NCBI RefSeq assembly: GCF_019455385.1
Contig: NZ_JACOFR010000026.1
Location: 1 to 64,000, forward strand
From: Bradyrhizobium sp. BR 10289
GTDB taxonomy: Bacteria > Pseudomonadota > Alphaproteobacteria > Rhizobiales > Xanthobacteraceae
Reading direction: 5' to 3'
DNA: 64,000 bases
Shown here: positions 1-8,158 of the stretch, one piece after another
Numbering within the stretch: the first letter of the stretch is position 1
Layout of the letters: the number at the start of each line of letters is the position of its first letter
Notes under the pieces: generated by a model
Database searches by the model: none
Told to the model about the DNA's origin: nothing
Seen by the model: only the letters and a program-made list of their open reading frames with translations
Made by a program: the position numbers and the translations under genes

Positions 1-137
1 CGCAGCGGACCGCGGGTGCCAGTCGGCACCCGGTCTTCCCTGCGCCCTCTTGGATGAGAGGGTGAAGTGACCAGGCAAAGCTCGGGCGAAACGCGCCGCG
101 AGGATGAACATGCATGTCCGCAACCACACACTCACTG

Positions 138-239
138 TCATCGCCCGGCTTGACCGGGCGATCCAGTACGCCGAGACGGTTGTGATTGAATCGATAGGCC
201 GCGGCTTACTGGATTCCCCGCCTTCGCGGGGAATGACAG
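138..239. repeat. Palindromic intergenic repeat, first of three
   Basis: The element opens with a CGCCCGGCTTGACCGGGCG hairpin and ends with a second hairpin, TCCCCGCCTTCGCGGGGA, just before 240. No gene is credible here; the short reading frames simply follow the palindromes. This two-hairpin layout resembles dispersed repeats of bradyrhizobial genomes (from memory). With the next two entries it fills the space between the window edge and the 3' end of the SDR gene. Confidence 0.6.
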
Positions 240-274
240 TGTCAGTTGGAGAACCAGGATGCCGCCTCATACAC

Positions 275-361
275 CGTCATTGCGAGGAGCTCTTGCGACG
301 AAGCAATCCAGAGTCCTTCCGCGGAGGGATTCTGGATTGCTTCGCTCCGCTCGCAATGACG
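275..361. repeat. Palindromic intergenic repeat, second of three
   Basis: The ends are exact inverted repeats: CGTCATTGCGAG at 275-286 and its complement at 350-361. Inner halves carry related GAAGCAATCCAGA and TCTGGATTGCTTC arms. It is a different family from the flanking elements. Confidence 0.65.
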
Positions 362-386
362 AGGAGAGAGCCAGGGCCAAACTCCG

Positions 387-479
387 CTCTCGTGCCCCGG
401 ACGCAGCGCAGCGCTATCCCGGCGATGCGAAGCATCGTCCGGAGCGGCGGTGCGCTGCAGCGCGTCCGGGGCACGAGAG
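387..479. repeat. Palindromic intergenic repeat, third of three
   Basis: An 18-base perfect inverted repeat (CTCTCGTGCCCCGGACGC at 387-404 and its complement at 462-479) encloses shorter nested palindromes around GATGCGAAGCATC. No coding signal is visible. Confidence 0.65.
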
Positions 480-528
480 TGAGGTGGTCGCCATGACCCT
501 GATATCGCCGCGCAATGACGCGCGCGGA

Positions 529-1287
529 TCACACGTGCTGGCCGCCGTTGATGTGGATCTCGGCGCCGTTGACGTAGGAACTGGTGTCCGTGCACAGCAC
601 GTAAATGATCTTGGCGACCTCGTCGGGCGTACCGAGGCGGTGCATCGGGATCTGCTGGTCGACGATCTTCTCGGTGCCCGGCGACAGGATCGAGGTGTCG
701 ATCTCGCCCGGCGCGATCGCGTTGACGCGGACGCCGACGCGGCCGAAGTCGGAGGCCATTTCGCGTGTGAGCGAAGCCAGCGCGGCCTTCGAGGTCGCAT
801 AGGCCGCGCCCGCGAAGGGATGTACCCGCGAGCCGGCAATCGAGGTGACGTTCACCACCGAGCCCTTGGCCGCCTTCAACTCTTCGATCAGCCCGCGCGC
901 GATCATGATCGGCGCGAAGAAGTTGACGTGGAAGACGTGCGTCCATGTATCGAGATCGGTGTCGACCGAGCCGAGCCGGGAGCCGCCGGGGCCCTTCGGC
1001 GAGATCGCGGCGTTGTTGACCAGCGCATGCAGCATGCCGCCTTCGAGACGGTTGCGGATCTCGGAGATCGCGCGCGTGGTGTCCTGGGGGTTACCGAGGT
1101 CGACCTGGATGTGATCCTCGGGGCCTGCGTCCCACGGGCAGTCCTCGGGAAAGGCATGCCGCGAGCAGGTGATGACGCGCCAGCCCGCCGAGGAGAAGCG
1201 GATCACGGTGGCGTGGCCGATGCCGCGGCTCGCTCCGGTCAGGAGCAGCGTGCGGCGCGGCGCATTGGACGAATGCGGCATGGACAT
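529..1287 (-). CDS. SDR family NAD(P)-dependent oxidoreductase
   Basis: A 252-residue classical short-chain dehydrogenase/reductase. The nucleotide-binding motif TGASRGIG lies near residues 18-25, NNAA near residues 91-94, and the active-site YxxxK is seen in YATSKAAL. Length is normal for the family. Substrate cannot be read from the sequence. The ATG follows the upstream pdxH stop by 20 bases, so the two genes probably form one transcript. SDRs beside pdxH are common in Rhizobiales, but a role in B6 metabolism is not shown. Confidence 0.85.
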   Translation of the reverse strand: MSMPHSSNAPRRTLLLTGASRGIGHATVIRFSSAGWRVITCSRHAFPEDCPWDAGPEDHIQVDLGNPQDTTRAISEIRNRLEGGMLHALVNNAAISPKGPGGSRLGSVDTDLDTWTHVFHVNFFAPIMIARGLIEELKAAKGSVVNVTSIAGSRVHPFAGAAYATSKAALASLTREMASDFGRVGVRVNAIAPGEIDTSILSPGTEKIVDQQIPMHRLGTPDEVAKIIYVLCTDTSSYVNGAEIHINGGQHV

Positions 1288-1307
1288 CTTTCAGGTCGGC
1301 CTTTGGC

Positions 1308-1949
1308 TTACGGATACATCCGCGTCTTGGACCATGGCTGGCCGGCCGCGTCACGGCGAAATTCGATGCGGTCGTGCAGGCGGAAGGGGCGGTCGTGCCA
1401 GAACTCGATGCGGACAGGCGCGATGCGCCAGCCGCTCCAGCCCGGCGGGCGCGGCACCTCGCCGATGACGTGCCTGGCTGCGACCTTGGCGATTGCCTGC
1501 TCGAACGCGAAGCGGCTCTCCAGCGCCTCGGACTGCTTGCTGGCCCAGGCGCCGATCTGCGCCTGCTTCGGGCGCGTTGCGAAATAGGCGTCGGCTTCCG
1601 CATCGGTCACCGGCGTCACGTTGCCGCGGATGCGGACCTGACGGCGCAGCGACTTCCAGTGAAAAAGTAACGCGGCCTTAGGATTTGCGGCGAGTTCGCG
1701 GCCCTTTTGGCTGGCGATGTGGCTGTAGAAGACGAAACCCTCGGTATCGAAGCCTTTCATCAGCACCATGCGCACGTCAGGCATCCCCTCGGGGTCGACC
1801 GTTGCGAGCGCCATGGCGTTCGGATCGTTCGGCTCGCTCTTGATCGCCTCGTTCAGCCAGGCCTCGAACAGCGCAAAAGGCTCGTCGGCGGCGGTGAAAT
1901 CACCGGATGTTAAGGGTGTCTGGTGTTTCATCGAGGTCGTGTCGGTCAT
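1308..1949 (-). CDS. pdxH: Pyridoxine/pyridoxamine 5'-phosphate oxidase
   Basis: A 213-residue protein with the PdxH layout. It contains the FMN-binding stretch around RMVLMKGFD and FYSHIASQKGREL, the SLRRQVRIRG strand, and the C-terminal RFRLHDR-like and W-containing region. It oxidises pyridoxine or pyridoxamine phosphate to pyridoxal 5'-phosphate in the cytoplasm. Length fits the family (about 210-220). First gene of a probable pdxH-SDR transcript, with a divergent promoter region upstream. Confidence 0.92.
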   Translation of the reverse strand: MTDTTSMKHQTPLTSGDFTAADEPFALFEAWLNEAIKSEPNDPNAMALATVDPEGMPDVRMVLMKGFDTEGFVFYSHIASQKGRELAANPKAALLFHWKSLRRQVRIRGNVTPVTDAEADAYFATRPKQAQIGAWASKQSEALESRFAFEQAIAKVAARHVIGEVPRPPGWSGWRIAPVRIEFWHDRPFRLHDRIEFRRDAAGQPWSKTRMYP

Positions 1950-2002
1950 GTCCGGAGTCCGAGTTGCGTCCCGCGGCCCTAAACGCGTTGTCGTCCGCTA
2001 CC

Positions 2003-2016
2003 GCCCTATATAGGGC
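2003..2016. promoter_or_regulatory. 14-base perfect palindrome in divergent promoter region
   Basis: GCCCTATATAGGGC lies between pdxH (minus strand, start 1949) and the surface-antigen gene (plus strand, start 2063). Perfect symmetry with an AT core suits an operator or overlapping -10 elements. No regulator is identified, so the role is inference. Confidence 0.35.
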
Positions 2017-2062
2017 ATGGGGACGCGTTGGCCTATCGGCGATCCGTCCATCCGGCTTTGTC

Positions 2063-2470
2063 ATGACGATGATTCTGATCGGGCTCGGCACCGGCGGCTG
2101 CAGCTTTTCCCGCAACGACACCCGCGCCTATGCCAAGGCCGACGACAGCGACCTCACCGGCTCGATCGCGGTGCAGGCGAAAGACGCCGCGCCGACCGAG
2201 ACGGATCTCGCCTTCGCCCGCAACGCCGCCTCCGATGTCCTGAGCAAAGGCGACAAGGATTCCAGCCAGCACTGGGAAAATCCGGAGACCGGCGCCCGCG
2301 GCTCGGTGACGCCGATCGCGCAGTCCTATGCCGCCGAGGACGGCCGCAAGTGCCGCGATTTCCTGGCGAGCTATGTCAATGGCGCCACCGAAAGCTGGCT
2401 CCAGGGGGCCGGATGCCAAAGCAGCCGTGGCCGTTGGGAGATTCATACGCTAAAGCCGTGGCGGAGCTGA
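2063..2470 (+). CDS. RT0821/Lpp0805-like surface antigen lipoprotein
   Basis: A predicted 135-residue envelope protein. From the ATG at 2063 the N-terminus is a short hydrophobic segment ending in GTGGC, a plausible lipobox with Cys13. The C-terminal half has features of the rickettsial 17-kDa surface-antigen family: GSVTPIAQSY, CRDFLASYV, ESWLQGAGC and WEIHTLKPW. The frame is open upstream to 1907, but that part would overlap pdxH on the other strand and would bury the signal sequence. No strong ribosome-binding site is visible before 2063, so the exact start is less certain than the gene. Confidence 0.75.
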   Translation: MTMILIGLGTGGCSFSRNDTRAYAKADDSDLTGSIAVQAKDAAPTETDLAFARNAASDVLSKGDKDSSQHWENPETGARGSVTPIAQSYAAEDGRKCRDFLASYVNGATESWLQGAGCQSSRGRWEIHTLKPWRS

Positions 2471-2628
2471 GCATGATCCGGGAGCCGGTTTTCCGATAAG
2501 ATCATCCTCGAATCGTCGCGCTTCGGCCGGCGACCCTAGTTGCAAAAATGCCACTCACCTCCCACATGAGGCTCATGCGGGGCGGGGAGCCCTTTGAACA
2601 ATTCGATTCCGTGAAGGAGACGTGACGG

Positions 2629-3591
2629 ATGCGCGACCCCTATGAGGTCTTGGGGGTGCCGCGGAGCGCCAACGCTGCCGCCATCAAGAGCGCCTATCGC
2701 AAGCTTGCCAAGAAGCACCATCCCGACAGCAACAAGGACGATCCGAAGGCCGCCGAACGTTTCGCCGAGATCAATTCGGCCAACGAGATTCTCGGCGACG
2801 AGGACAAGCGCAAGCAGTTCGACCGCGGCGAGATCGACGCCGAGGGCAAGCCGCGCTTCCAGGGCTTTCCGGGGGGCGGCGGGCCGCGCGGTCGTGCCGG
2901 TCCCGGCGGCTTCGAGAGCTATACGTTCCGCTCCGGCGGCGGCGCCGGCCCGGGTGGCGGTGCCTTCGAGGACATCCTCAACAGCATGTTCGGCGGCGGG
3001 ATGCGCGGTGCGCGGCCCGGCGCCGGTAGCGCCGGGCAGTTCGAATTCGACACCGGCGGGATCGGGCTCGATCTCGACGTCAACGTCGCCATGTCCGTTT
3101 CGCTGGAAGAGTCGGTCAAGGGCGGCGAGAAGCGCGTCCGGCTGCCGAATGGCAAGGAGCTCAACGTCAAGATTCCGGCCGGGGTCACCGAAGGCCAGCA
3201 GATCCGGTTGCGCGGGCAGGGTGAGAGCGCCCAGGGCCATCCGCCCGGCGATCTCCTGATCACCATCAGCGTTGCGCCGCACCCGTTCTTCAAGGTCGAG
3301 GGCGCGGACCTCAGGATCGACCTGCCGGTCACGCTGTACGAGGCGGTGCTCGGCGGCAAGGTCCGGGTGCCGACCCTCGGCAATGCGGTGGAGCTGTCAG
3401 TGCCGAAAAACACCTCCAGTGGCCGGACCTTCCGTCTCAAGGGTAAGGGCCTGCCGAAATCCGGCGGAACCGGGGATCTCTTCGTCACCATCAGGATTAT
3501 GCTACCGGATGGGAACGACGCCGAGCTTGAGGCATTGATGGAGAAGTGGCGGGACCAGCACCCATACAATCCACGTAGCGGGCTTGGCTAG
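2629..3591 (+). CDS. DnaJ C-terminal domain co-chaperone (CbpA-like)
   Basis: A 320-residue type II J protein. The J domain at residues 1-65 has the HPD tripeptide in KKHHPDSN. It is followed by a long Gly/Phe-rich linker (about 80-145) and the two-part substrate-binding C-terminal domain, with no CxxCxGxG zinc fingers. It should stimulate DnaK ATPase and deliver clients, like CbpA. A good ribosome-binding site (AAGGAGA) precedes the ATG. Not the main dnaJ, which carries zinc fingers and normally sits beside dnaK. Confidence 0.88.
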   Translation: MRDPYEVLGVPRSANAAAIKSAYRKLAKKHHPDSNKDDPKAAERFAEINSANEILGDEDKRKQFDRGEIDAEGKPRFQGFPGGGGPRGRAGPGGFESYTFRSGGGAGPGGGAFEDILNSMFGGGMRGARPGAGSAGQFEFDTGGIGLDLDVNVAMSVSLEESVKGGEKRVRLPNGKELNVKIPAGVTEGQQIRLRGQGESAQGHPPGDLLITISVAPHPFFKVEGADLRIDLPVTLYEAVLGGKVRVPTLGNAVELSVPKNTSSGRTFRLKGKGLPKSGGTGDLFVTIRIMLPDGNDAELEALMEKWRDQHPYNPRSGLG

Positions 3592-3941
3592 GGTGGCGAA
3601 GAACTGAAGGGGGTCTCCTAAAGGCCTAGCGCATCGCCCAACGGATGATGCTCATCATACACGCGGAGCGTGGTAGCGCTTCATGTGCTCGACGGGTCGG
3701 CTGTCCGGCGGGGCCGCCGATAAAAAGGTGCGGCCTCGAGAGGGGGACCAGCGCGGTACCAAAAACCCCAATCGAGGCCGCCCGCGTCGATCGGCGGATC
3801 GAACGCCGCTCATAATCGCGTGATCACCCGGTGCGATAATGAGACGCGCCGATGTCTTGATTCGAAATTTTCAATGACGGAATCGAGGCACCGCGTCTTT
3901 TGAAGGACGCCCACGCCAAGCTGGGGCTATGGCGGTCTCAT
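3592..3941. other. Gene-free convergent intergenic region
   Basis: About 350 bases lie between the converging ends of the DnaJ-like gene and the anti-sigma gene. No open frame has coding character. It holds the long-loop inverted repeat listed separately and a small GATGATGCTCATCATAC palindrome near 3643. No T-run-ended terminator is obvious. Confidence 0.5.
3730..3781. repeat. Inverted repeat between convergent genes
   Basis: GCGGCCTCGA at 3730-3739 pairs perfectly with TCGAGGCCGC at 3772-3781 across a 32-base loop. Its place between convergent genes suits transcription termination, but the loop is long and no T tract follows. Confidence 0.4.
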
Positions 3942-4712
3942 TCAGCCGCCGTTTTTTTCCGCCTGGTCGTACACGGCCTGCGCCACCTTGGTCAGCCGCT
4001 CGCGGTCGCTGCCGCCGCTGACGACGTAGCCGACGCCGCGCTCGGCCCAGAACAGCGCGCCGTCCTTGTCCGTCTTGGCGTAGCGCATTTGCGTCGCACC
4101 ATTCTCGGTCTTGGCGGTGTAGATCGTGTACCGCTCGCCCGAGGCGCCCTCATACATCAGGAATGACGCCGGCCCGTTCGGTCCCGGCAGCAGCCGGCCG
4201 CCCACCAGCTTCAGCCCGCTAGCCTCCAAATTCGGCGCGAACACGGTCCAGCCGCAGCGCCGGGTCAGCCAGGCCTGGAGATGGTCGCGCTCGTTGCCGC
4301 CGACTTCGACCGGGTGGCGGACCTCGACCACGTAGAGGCGGTGGGCGTCAAGCGCGTCCGCGGTGAAGCTCTGGAAGGTCGAGGGCGCGTTGGCGGCGCC
4401 ATGGGCGACCCAGCCGGCGGTGCCGCCGGCGACGAAGGCCACCAGCACAGCCGCTGCGGCGCCATAGAACCATTGCCGCGGGCGGCGCTCCAATCGCTCG
4501 AGCTCCAGCCGGGCCGGCACCGGCTCCTGGGCGACGGCGTCATAACGGGCGTGCAGCATCTCCGCCATGGCCCGCCAGGATTGCACCCGTTCGGCATCGT
4601 CAGGGTGGGCCGCGAGCCAGGCCTCGACGTCGGCGCGGCGCTCTGCCGGCAGCTCGCCGTCGACATAGGCGTGCAGCTCGTCCTCGGTAATGGGAATATT
4701 GTGGTCGTTCAT
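3942..4712 (-). CDS. Anti-sigma factor (membrane-anchored)
   Basis: A 256-residue protein. The N-terminal segment (about 1-55) has the anti-sigma signature ITEDELHAYVDGELPAERR. One membrane span lies near residues 84-108 (AAAAVLVAFVAGGTAGW), and the rest would be periplasmic. It should hold the ECF sigma factor encoded just upstream on the same strand until an envelope signal releases it. The gap to that gene is 106 bases. The inducing signal cannot be read from the sequence. Confidence 0.82.
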   Translation of the reverse strand: MNDHNIPITEDELHAYVDGELPAERRADVEAWLAAHPDDAERVQSWRAMAEMLHARYDAVAQEPVPARLELERLERRPRQWFYGAAAAVLVAFVAGGTAGWVAHGAANAPSTFQSFTADALDAHRLYVVEVRHPVEVGGNERDHLQAWLTRRCGWTVFAPNLEASGLKLVGGRLLPGPNGPASFLMYEGASGERYTIYTAKTENGATQMRYAKTDKDGALFWAERGVGYVVSGGSDRERLTKVAQAVYDQAEKNGG

Positions 4713-4818
4713 ATCGGTCGTCTCTGGCTCTGCGGCCCAAAAAATTCGGTGCGGTTCAACTGCGCCGCTTCTGTCTCCGTGCAGGAAATGCGGCTTATGC
4801 GATGCATCAATCCTGCCA

Positions 4819-5307
4819 TCATTTCACCCGCCTGAGCGCCGGGCGCTCACCCTCCAGCGAGGCTTTGACGTGGGCTCTCGCCCGAGCCAGGCGCGACATC
4901 ACGGTGCCGATCGGCACGCCCTGGATGTCGGCAACCTCGCGGTAGCTCATGCCCTCCAGCATCACCAGCAGCAGCACCGAGCGCTGCTCCTCGACCAGCG
5001 TCGAGAGCGCCTTCTCGATGTCGCGTCCCTCGGCTTCGGTCCCGCTGGCATCCGGATTGTTCTCCGTCAGCTGCGTGAATTGCGGACGTCGTGCCAGCGA
5101 GCGCCGCCGATTCTTGTTGAGGTTGGTCAGGATCGTGTAGAGCCAGCTCCTGACGTCGCCTCCGAGAAACAATCGCTCCGAACGCAGCGCACGCACCAGC
5201 GTGTCCTGGACCAGATCATCGGCCGCATCCGCATCGCGCGTCAGCGCGCGGGCGTAGCGGCGCAACGCCGGGATCATGGCTTCCACGCTCTGGCGAAACG
5301 CATTCAT
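4819..5307 (-). CDS. ECF RNA polymerase sigma factor
   Basis: A 162-residue sigma-70 family protein of ECF size. Region 2 is seen in ALRRYARALTRDADAADDLVQDT and the RSWLYTILTN segment. Region 4 is seen in MSYREVADIQGVPIGTVMSRLARAR, a helix-turn-helix. The partner anti-sigma gene follows on the same strand, so the pair forms one regulatory unit. It is not EcfG by context: no phyR or nepR gene is nearby. It is divergent from fabI across 171 bases. Confidence 0.9.
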   Translation of the reverse strand: MNAFRQSVEAMIPALRRYARALTRDADAADDLVQDTLVRALRSERLFLGGDVRSWLYTILTNLNKNRRRSLARRPQFTQLTENNPDASGTEAEGRDIEKALSTLVEEQRSVLLLVMLEGMSYREVADIQGVPIGTVMSRLARARAHVKASLEGERPALRRVK

Positions 5308-5478
5308 GCCGTCTTCGATGTCCTGCCGTTCGGCGCAAGCGCCACAATCATCATAACACCCGAACGGAACGGCTATTCCGGTGCCCGAAACAGCGTTAAC
5401 GCCGCGTATTAGGGCTGTACCGCAAGGGAGGGCTGGTGTACCTCCAGACCTAACGAGAGCTCGACGGGACGTGCAAAA

Positions 5479-6294
5479 ATGGCGCAGAATTCAGGTCTGA
5501 TGCAGGGCAAGCGCGGGGTGATCCTCGGCCTTGCCAACAACCGCTCGATCGCCTGGGGCATCGCCAAGGCATGCCATGCCGCCGGCGCCGAGCTTGCCTT
5601 CACCTATCAAGGCGATGCGCTGAAGAAGCGCGTCGAGCCGCTCGCCGCCGAGATCGGCGGCCTCGTGCTCGGCCATTGCGACGTCACGGACGCCGCGACT
5701 ATCGACGCGGCGTTTGCGGTGCTGCAGGAGAAGTGGGGCAAGATCGATTTCCTGGTGCATGCGATCGCCTATGGCGAGCAGCTCGACGGCCGCTACGTCG
5801 ACACCACGGCCGAGAACTTTTCCAAGTCGATGCTGATCTCCTGCTACTCGTTCACTGCGGTAGCGCAGCGCGCCGAGAAGCTGATGACCGATGGCGGCTC
5901 GCTGATCACGCTCTCCTATTACGGCGCCGAGAAGTGGATGCCGCATTACAACGTGATGGGCGTGGCGAAAGCGGCGCTGGAAGCCAGCGTGCGCTATCTC
6001 GCCGCCGATCTCGGCGAGAAGAACATCCGCGTCAACGCGATCTCGGCGGGGCCGATCAAGACGCTTGCCGCGTCCGGCATTGGCGACTTCCGCTATATCC
6101 TGAAGTGGAACGAGAACAACGCGCCGATGCGGCGCAACGTCTCGACCGAGGACGTCGGCGGCAGTGCGCTGTATTTGCTGTCAGACCTCTCGCGCGGCGT
6201 CACTGGCGAGGTGCACCATGTCGATTCCGGGTATCACGTGCTGGGCATGAAGCGCCCGGACGCGCCGGACATCTCGTTCGGCAGCAAGGACTGA
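5479..6294 (+). CDS. fabI: Enoyl-[acyl-carrier-protein] reductase (NADH), FabI
   Basis: A 271-residue FabI-type SDR that reduces the trans-2-enoyl-ACP at the end of each fatty-acid elongation cycle. The variant cofactor site is GLANNRSIAWG, and the catalytic Tyr-x6-Lys is in YNVMGVAKAALE. The IRVNAISAGPIKTLAASGI segment is diagnostic. It is probably the housekeeping copy, since a second FabI homologue (36797-37585) sits in the low-oxygen island. The histidine phosphatase gene follows after 13 bases. Confidence 0.93.
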   Translation: MAQNSGLMQGKRGVILGLANNRSIAWGIAKACHAAGAELAFTYQGDALKKRVEPLAAEIGGLVLGHCDVTDAATIDAAFAVLQEKWGKIDFLVHAIAYGEQLDGRYVDTTAENFSKSMLISCYSFTAVAQRAEKLMTDGGSLITLSYYGAEKWMPHYNVMGVAKAALEASVRYLAADLGEKNIRVNAISAGPIKTLAASGIGDFRYILKWNENNAPMRRNVSTEDVGGSALYLLSDLSRGVTGEVHHVDSGYHVLGMKRPDAPDISFGSKD

Positions 6295-6307
6295 CATCTC
6301 ACTCGGA

Positions 6308-6907
6308 ATGCCCGTGCCCACGATCTATTACCTTCGCCATGGCGAGACCGAGTGGAATGCGCTCGGAAGACTTCAGGGCACCCGGGACATTCCGCTGAAT
6401 GCACGCGGGCGCAGTCAGGCCGTGCAGGCAGGCCTCCTGCTGGCCGATCTGTTCAAGCGCGATGGCCGCGACAAGGCGGCGTTGCCCTACGTCTCGAGCC
6501 CGCTCGGCCGGGCGCGTCAGACCATGGAACTCGCGCGCGGCAAGCTCGAACTACCGGTCGCGGATTACGCGCTCGACGACCGGCTGCGCGAGATCGGCTA
6601 TGGCGTCTGGGAAGGGCTGACGCTGGCCGAGAGCGAGGCGAGAGATCCCGAAATTTACGCCAGGCGCCTTGCCGACAAATGGACGGTGGCGCCGGCGGGT
6701 GCGGAAACCTACGCCGACGTGCAGGTCCGCGTGCGCGCCTGGTATGACGAGCTCAAGGCCGACACCGTCGCGGTCGCCCATGGCGGCACCTGCCGGGCCC
6801 TGATGGTGTCCTTGGGGATCGAGACCCCCGCGAGCGCCGCCGAGCTCTACATCGAGCAGGGCACCGTCTACGTGTTCCGCGACGGCCGGCTGGAGAAGTA
6901 TAGTTAA
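6308..6907 (+). CDS. Histidine phosphatase family protein
   Basis: A 199-residue member of the phosphoglycerate mutase/acid phosphatase superfamily. The catalytic RHG motif is in YLRHGETEWN near residue 10, and the second catalytic His is in VAVAHGGTCRAL. Substrate is not determined; homologues act on small phosphoesters or alpha-ribazole phosphate. Close spacing to fabI suggests cotranscription. Confidence 0.85.
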   Translation: MPVPTIYYLRHGETEWNALGRLQGTRDIPLNARGRSQAVQAGLLLADLFKRDGRDKAALPYVSSPLGRARQTMELARGKLELPVADYALDDRLREIGYGVWEGLTLAESEARDPEIYARRLADKWTVAPAGAETYADVQVRVRAWYDELKADTVAVAHGGTCRALMVSLGIETPASAAELYIEQGTVYVFRDGRLEKYS

Positions 6908-6983
6908 GCTCTGACTGCGGAGCGGGTTTGACCCCCGGCCCCCCGCGCGTTACCACACGCCGGAACCGAACCTGCGAGCAGCG

Positions 6984-8072
6984 ATGTCATTCAACACCTT
7001 CGGCCACATGTTCCGCGTCACCACCTTCGGCGAGAGCCACGGGGTGGCGATCGGCTGCGTGGTCGACGGCTGTCCGCCGATGATCCCGCTCACGGAGGCC
7101 GATATCCAGACCGACCTCGATCGCCGCCGCCCCGGCCAGTCGCGCTTCACCACCCAGCGCCAGGAGCCGGATCAGGTCAAGATCCTGTCGGGCGTGATGG
7201 CGCATCCGGAGACCGGCGTGCAGGTGACGACGGGCACGCCGATCGGGCTGCTGATCGAGAACACCGACCAGCGCTCGAAGGACTATTCCGAGATCAAGGA
7301 CAAGTTTCGCCCCGGCCATGCCGACTTCACCTATGAGGCGAAATACGGCCTGCGCGACTATCGCGGCGGCGGGCGCTCCTCCGCACGCGAGACCGCAACG
7401 CGCGTCGCCGCCGGCGCTATCGCGCGAAAGGTGCTGCCGGACGTGAGGGTGCGCGGCGCGCTGGTGCAGATGGGTCCGCACAAGATCGATCGCGCGAACT
7501 GGGACTGGGACGAGGTCGCCAAAAATCCGTTCTTCTGCCCTGACAAGGACAAGGCCGCATTCTTCGAGACCTATCTCGACGGCATCCGCAAGAGCGGCTC
7601 CTCGATCGGCGCGGTGCTGGAGATTGTCGCCGAAGGCGTGCCGGCGGGATTGGGCGCGCCGATCTACGCAAAACTCGATTCCGATCTTGCGGGCGCGATG
7701 ATGACCATCAATGCCGTGAAGGGCGTCGAGATCGGCGCCGGCTTCGGGGCGGCTGAATTGACCGGCGAGGAGAACGCCGACGAGATGCGCACGGGCAATG
7801 ACGGCACGCGTTTTTTGTCCAATCATGCCGGCGGCGTGCTCGGTGGCATCTCCACGGGGCAGCCGATCGTGGTGCGCTTTGCCGTGAAGCCGACCTCGTC
7901 AATCCTGCAACCGCGCCTCACCGTCGATCGCCAAGGCGCCGACACCGAGATCATGACAAAAGGCCGCCACGACCCCTGCGTCGGCATCCGCGCCGTCCCC
8001 GTCGGCGAAGCCATGATGGCCTGCGTGCTGGCGGATCACTTTTTGCGCGATCGCGGGCAGGTCGGCCGCTAG
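6984..8072 (+). CDS. aroC: Chorismate synthase
   Basis: A 362-residue enzyme that makes chorismate from EPSP in the shikimate pathway, using reduced FMN. Signatures are GESHGVAIGCVVDGCPP at the N-terminus, DYRGGGRSSARETATRVAAGA in the middle, and the C-terminal KPTSSI and GRHDPCVGIRAVPVGEAM. Length matches bacterial AroC. It lies 76 bases after the phosphatase gene. Confidence 0.96.
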   Translation: MSFNTFGHMFRVTTFGESHGVAIGCVVDGCPPMIPLTEADIQTDLDRRRPGQSRFTTQRQEPDQVKILSGVMAHPETGVQVTTGTPIGLLIENTDQRSKDYSEIKDKFRPGHADFTYEAKYGLRDYRGGGRSSARETATRVAAGAIARKVLPDVRVRGALVQMGPHKIDRANWDWDEVAKNPFFCPDKDKAAFFETYLDGIRKSGSSIGAVLEIVAEGVPAGLGAPIYAKLDSDLAGAMMTINAVKGVEIGAGFGAAELTGEENADEMRTGNDGTRFLSNHAGGVLGGISTGQPIVVRFAVKPTSSILQPRLTVDRQGADTEIMTKGRHDPCVGIRAVPVGEAMMACVLADHFLRDRGQVGR

Positions 8073-8158
8073 CGCTGTCCGCGCTTGAAGCTTTCGCGTC
8101 AAGGTACCAGCCGACCGCGCAGCTTGACGATTTCACAACTTCGTCCGCAAATGCGGAC

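Noticed and set aside
5366..5397. GGAAC...CGTT as an EcfG-type promoter before fabI
   Set aside because: The two parts are 23 bases apart, not the 16-17 needed.
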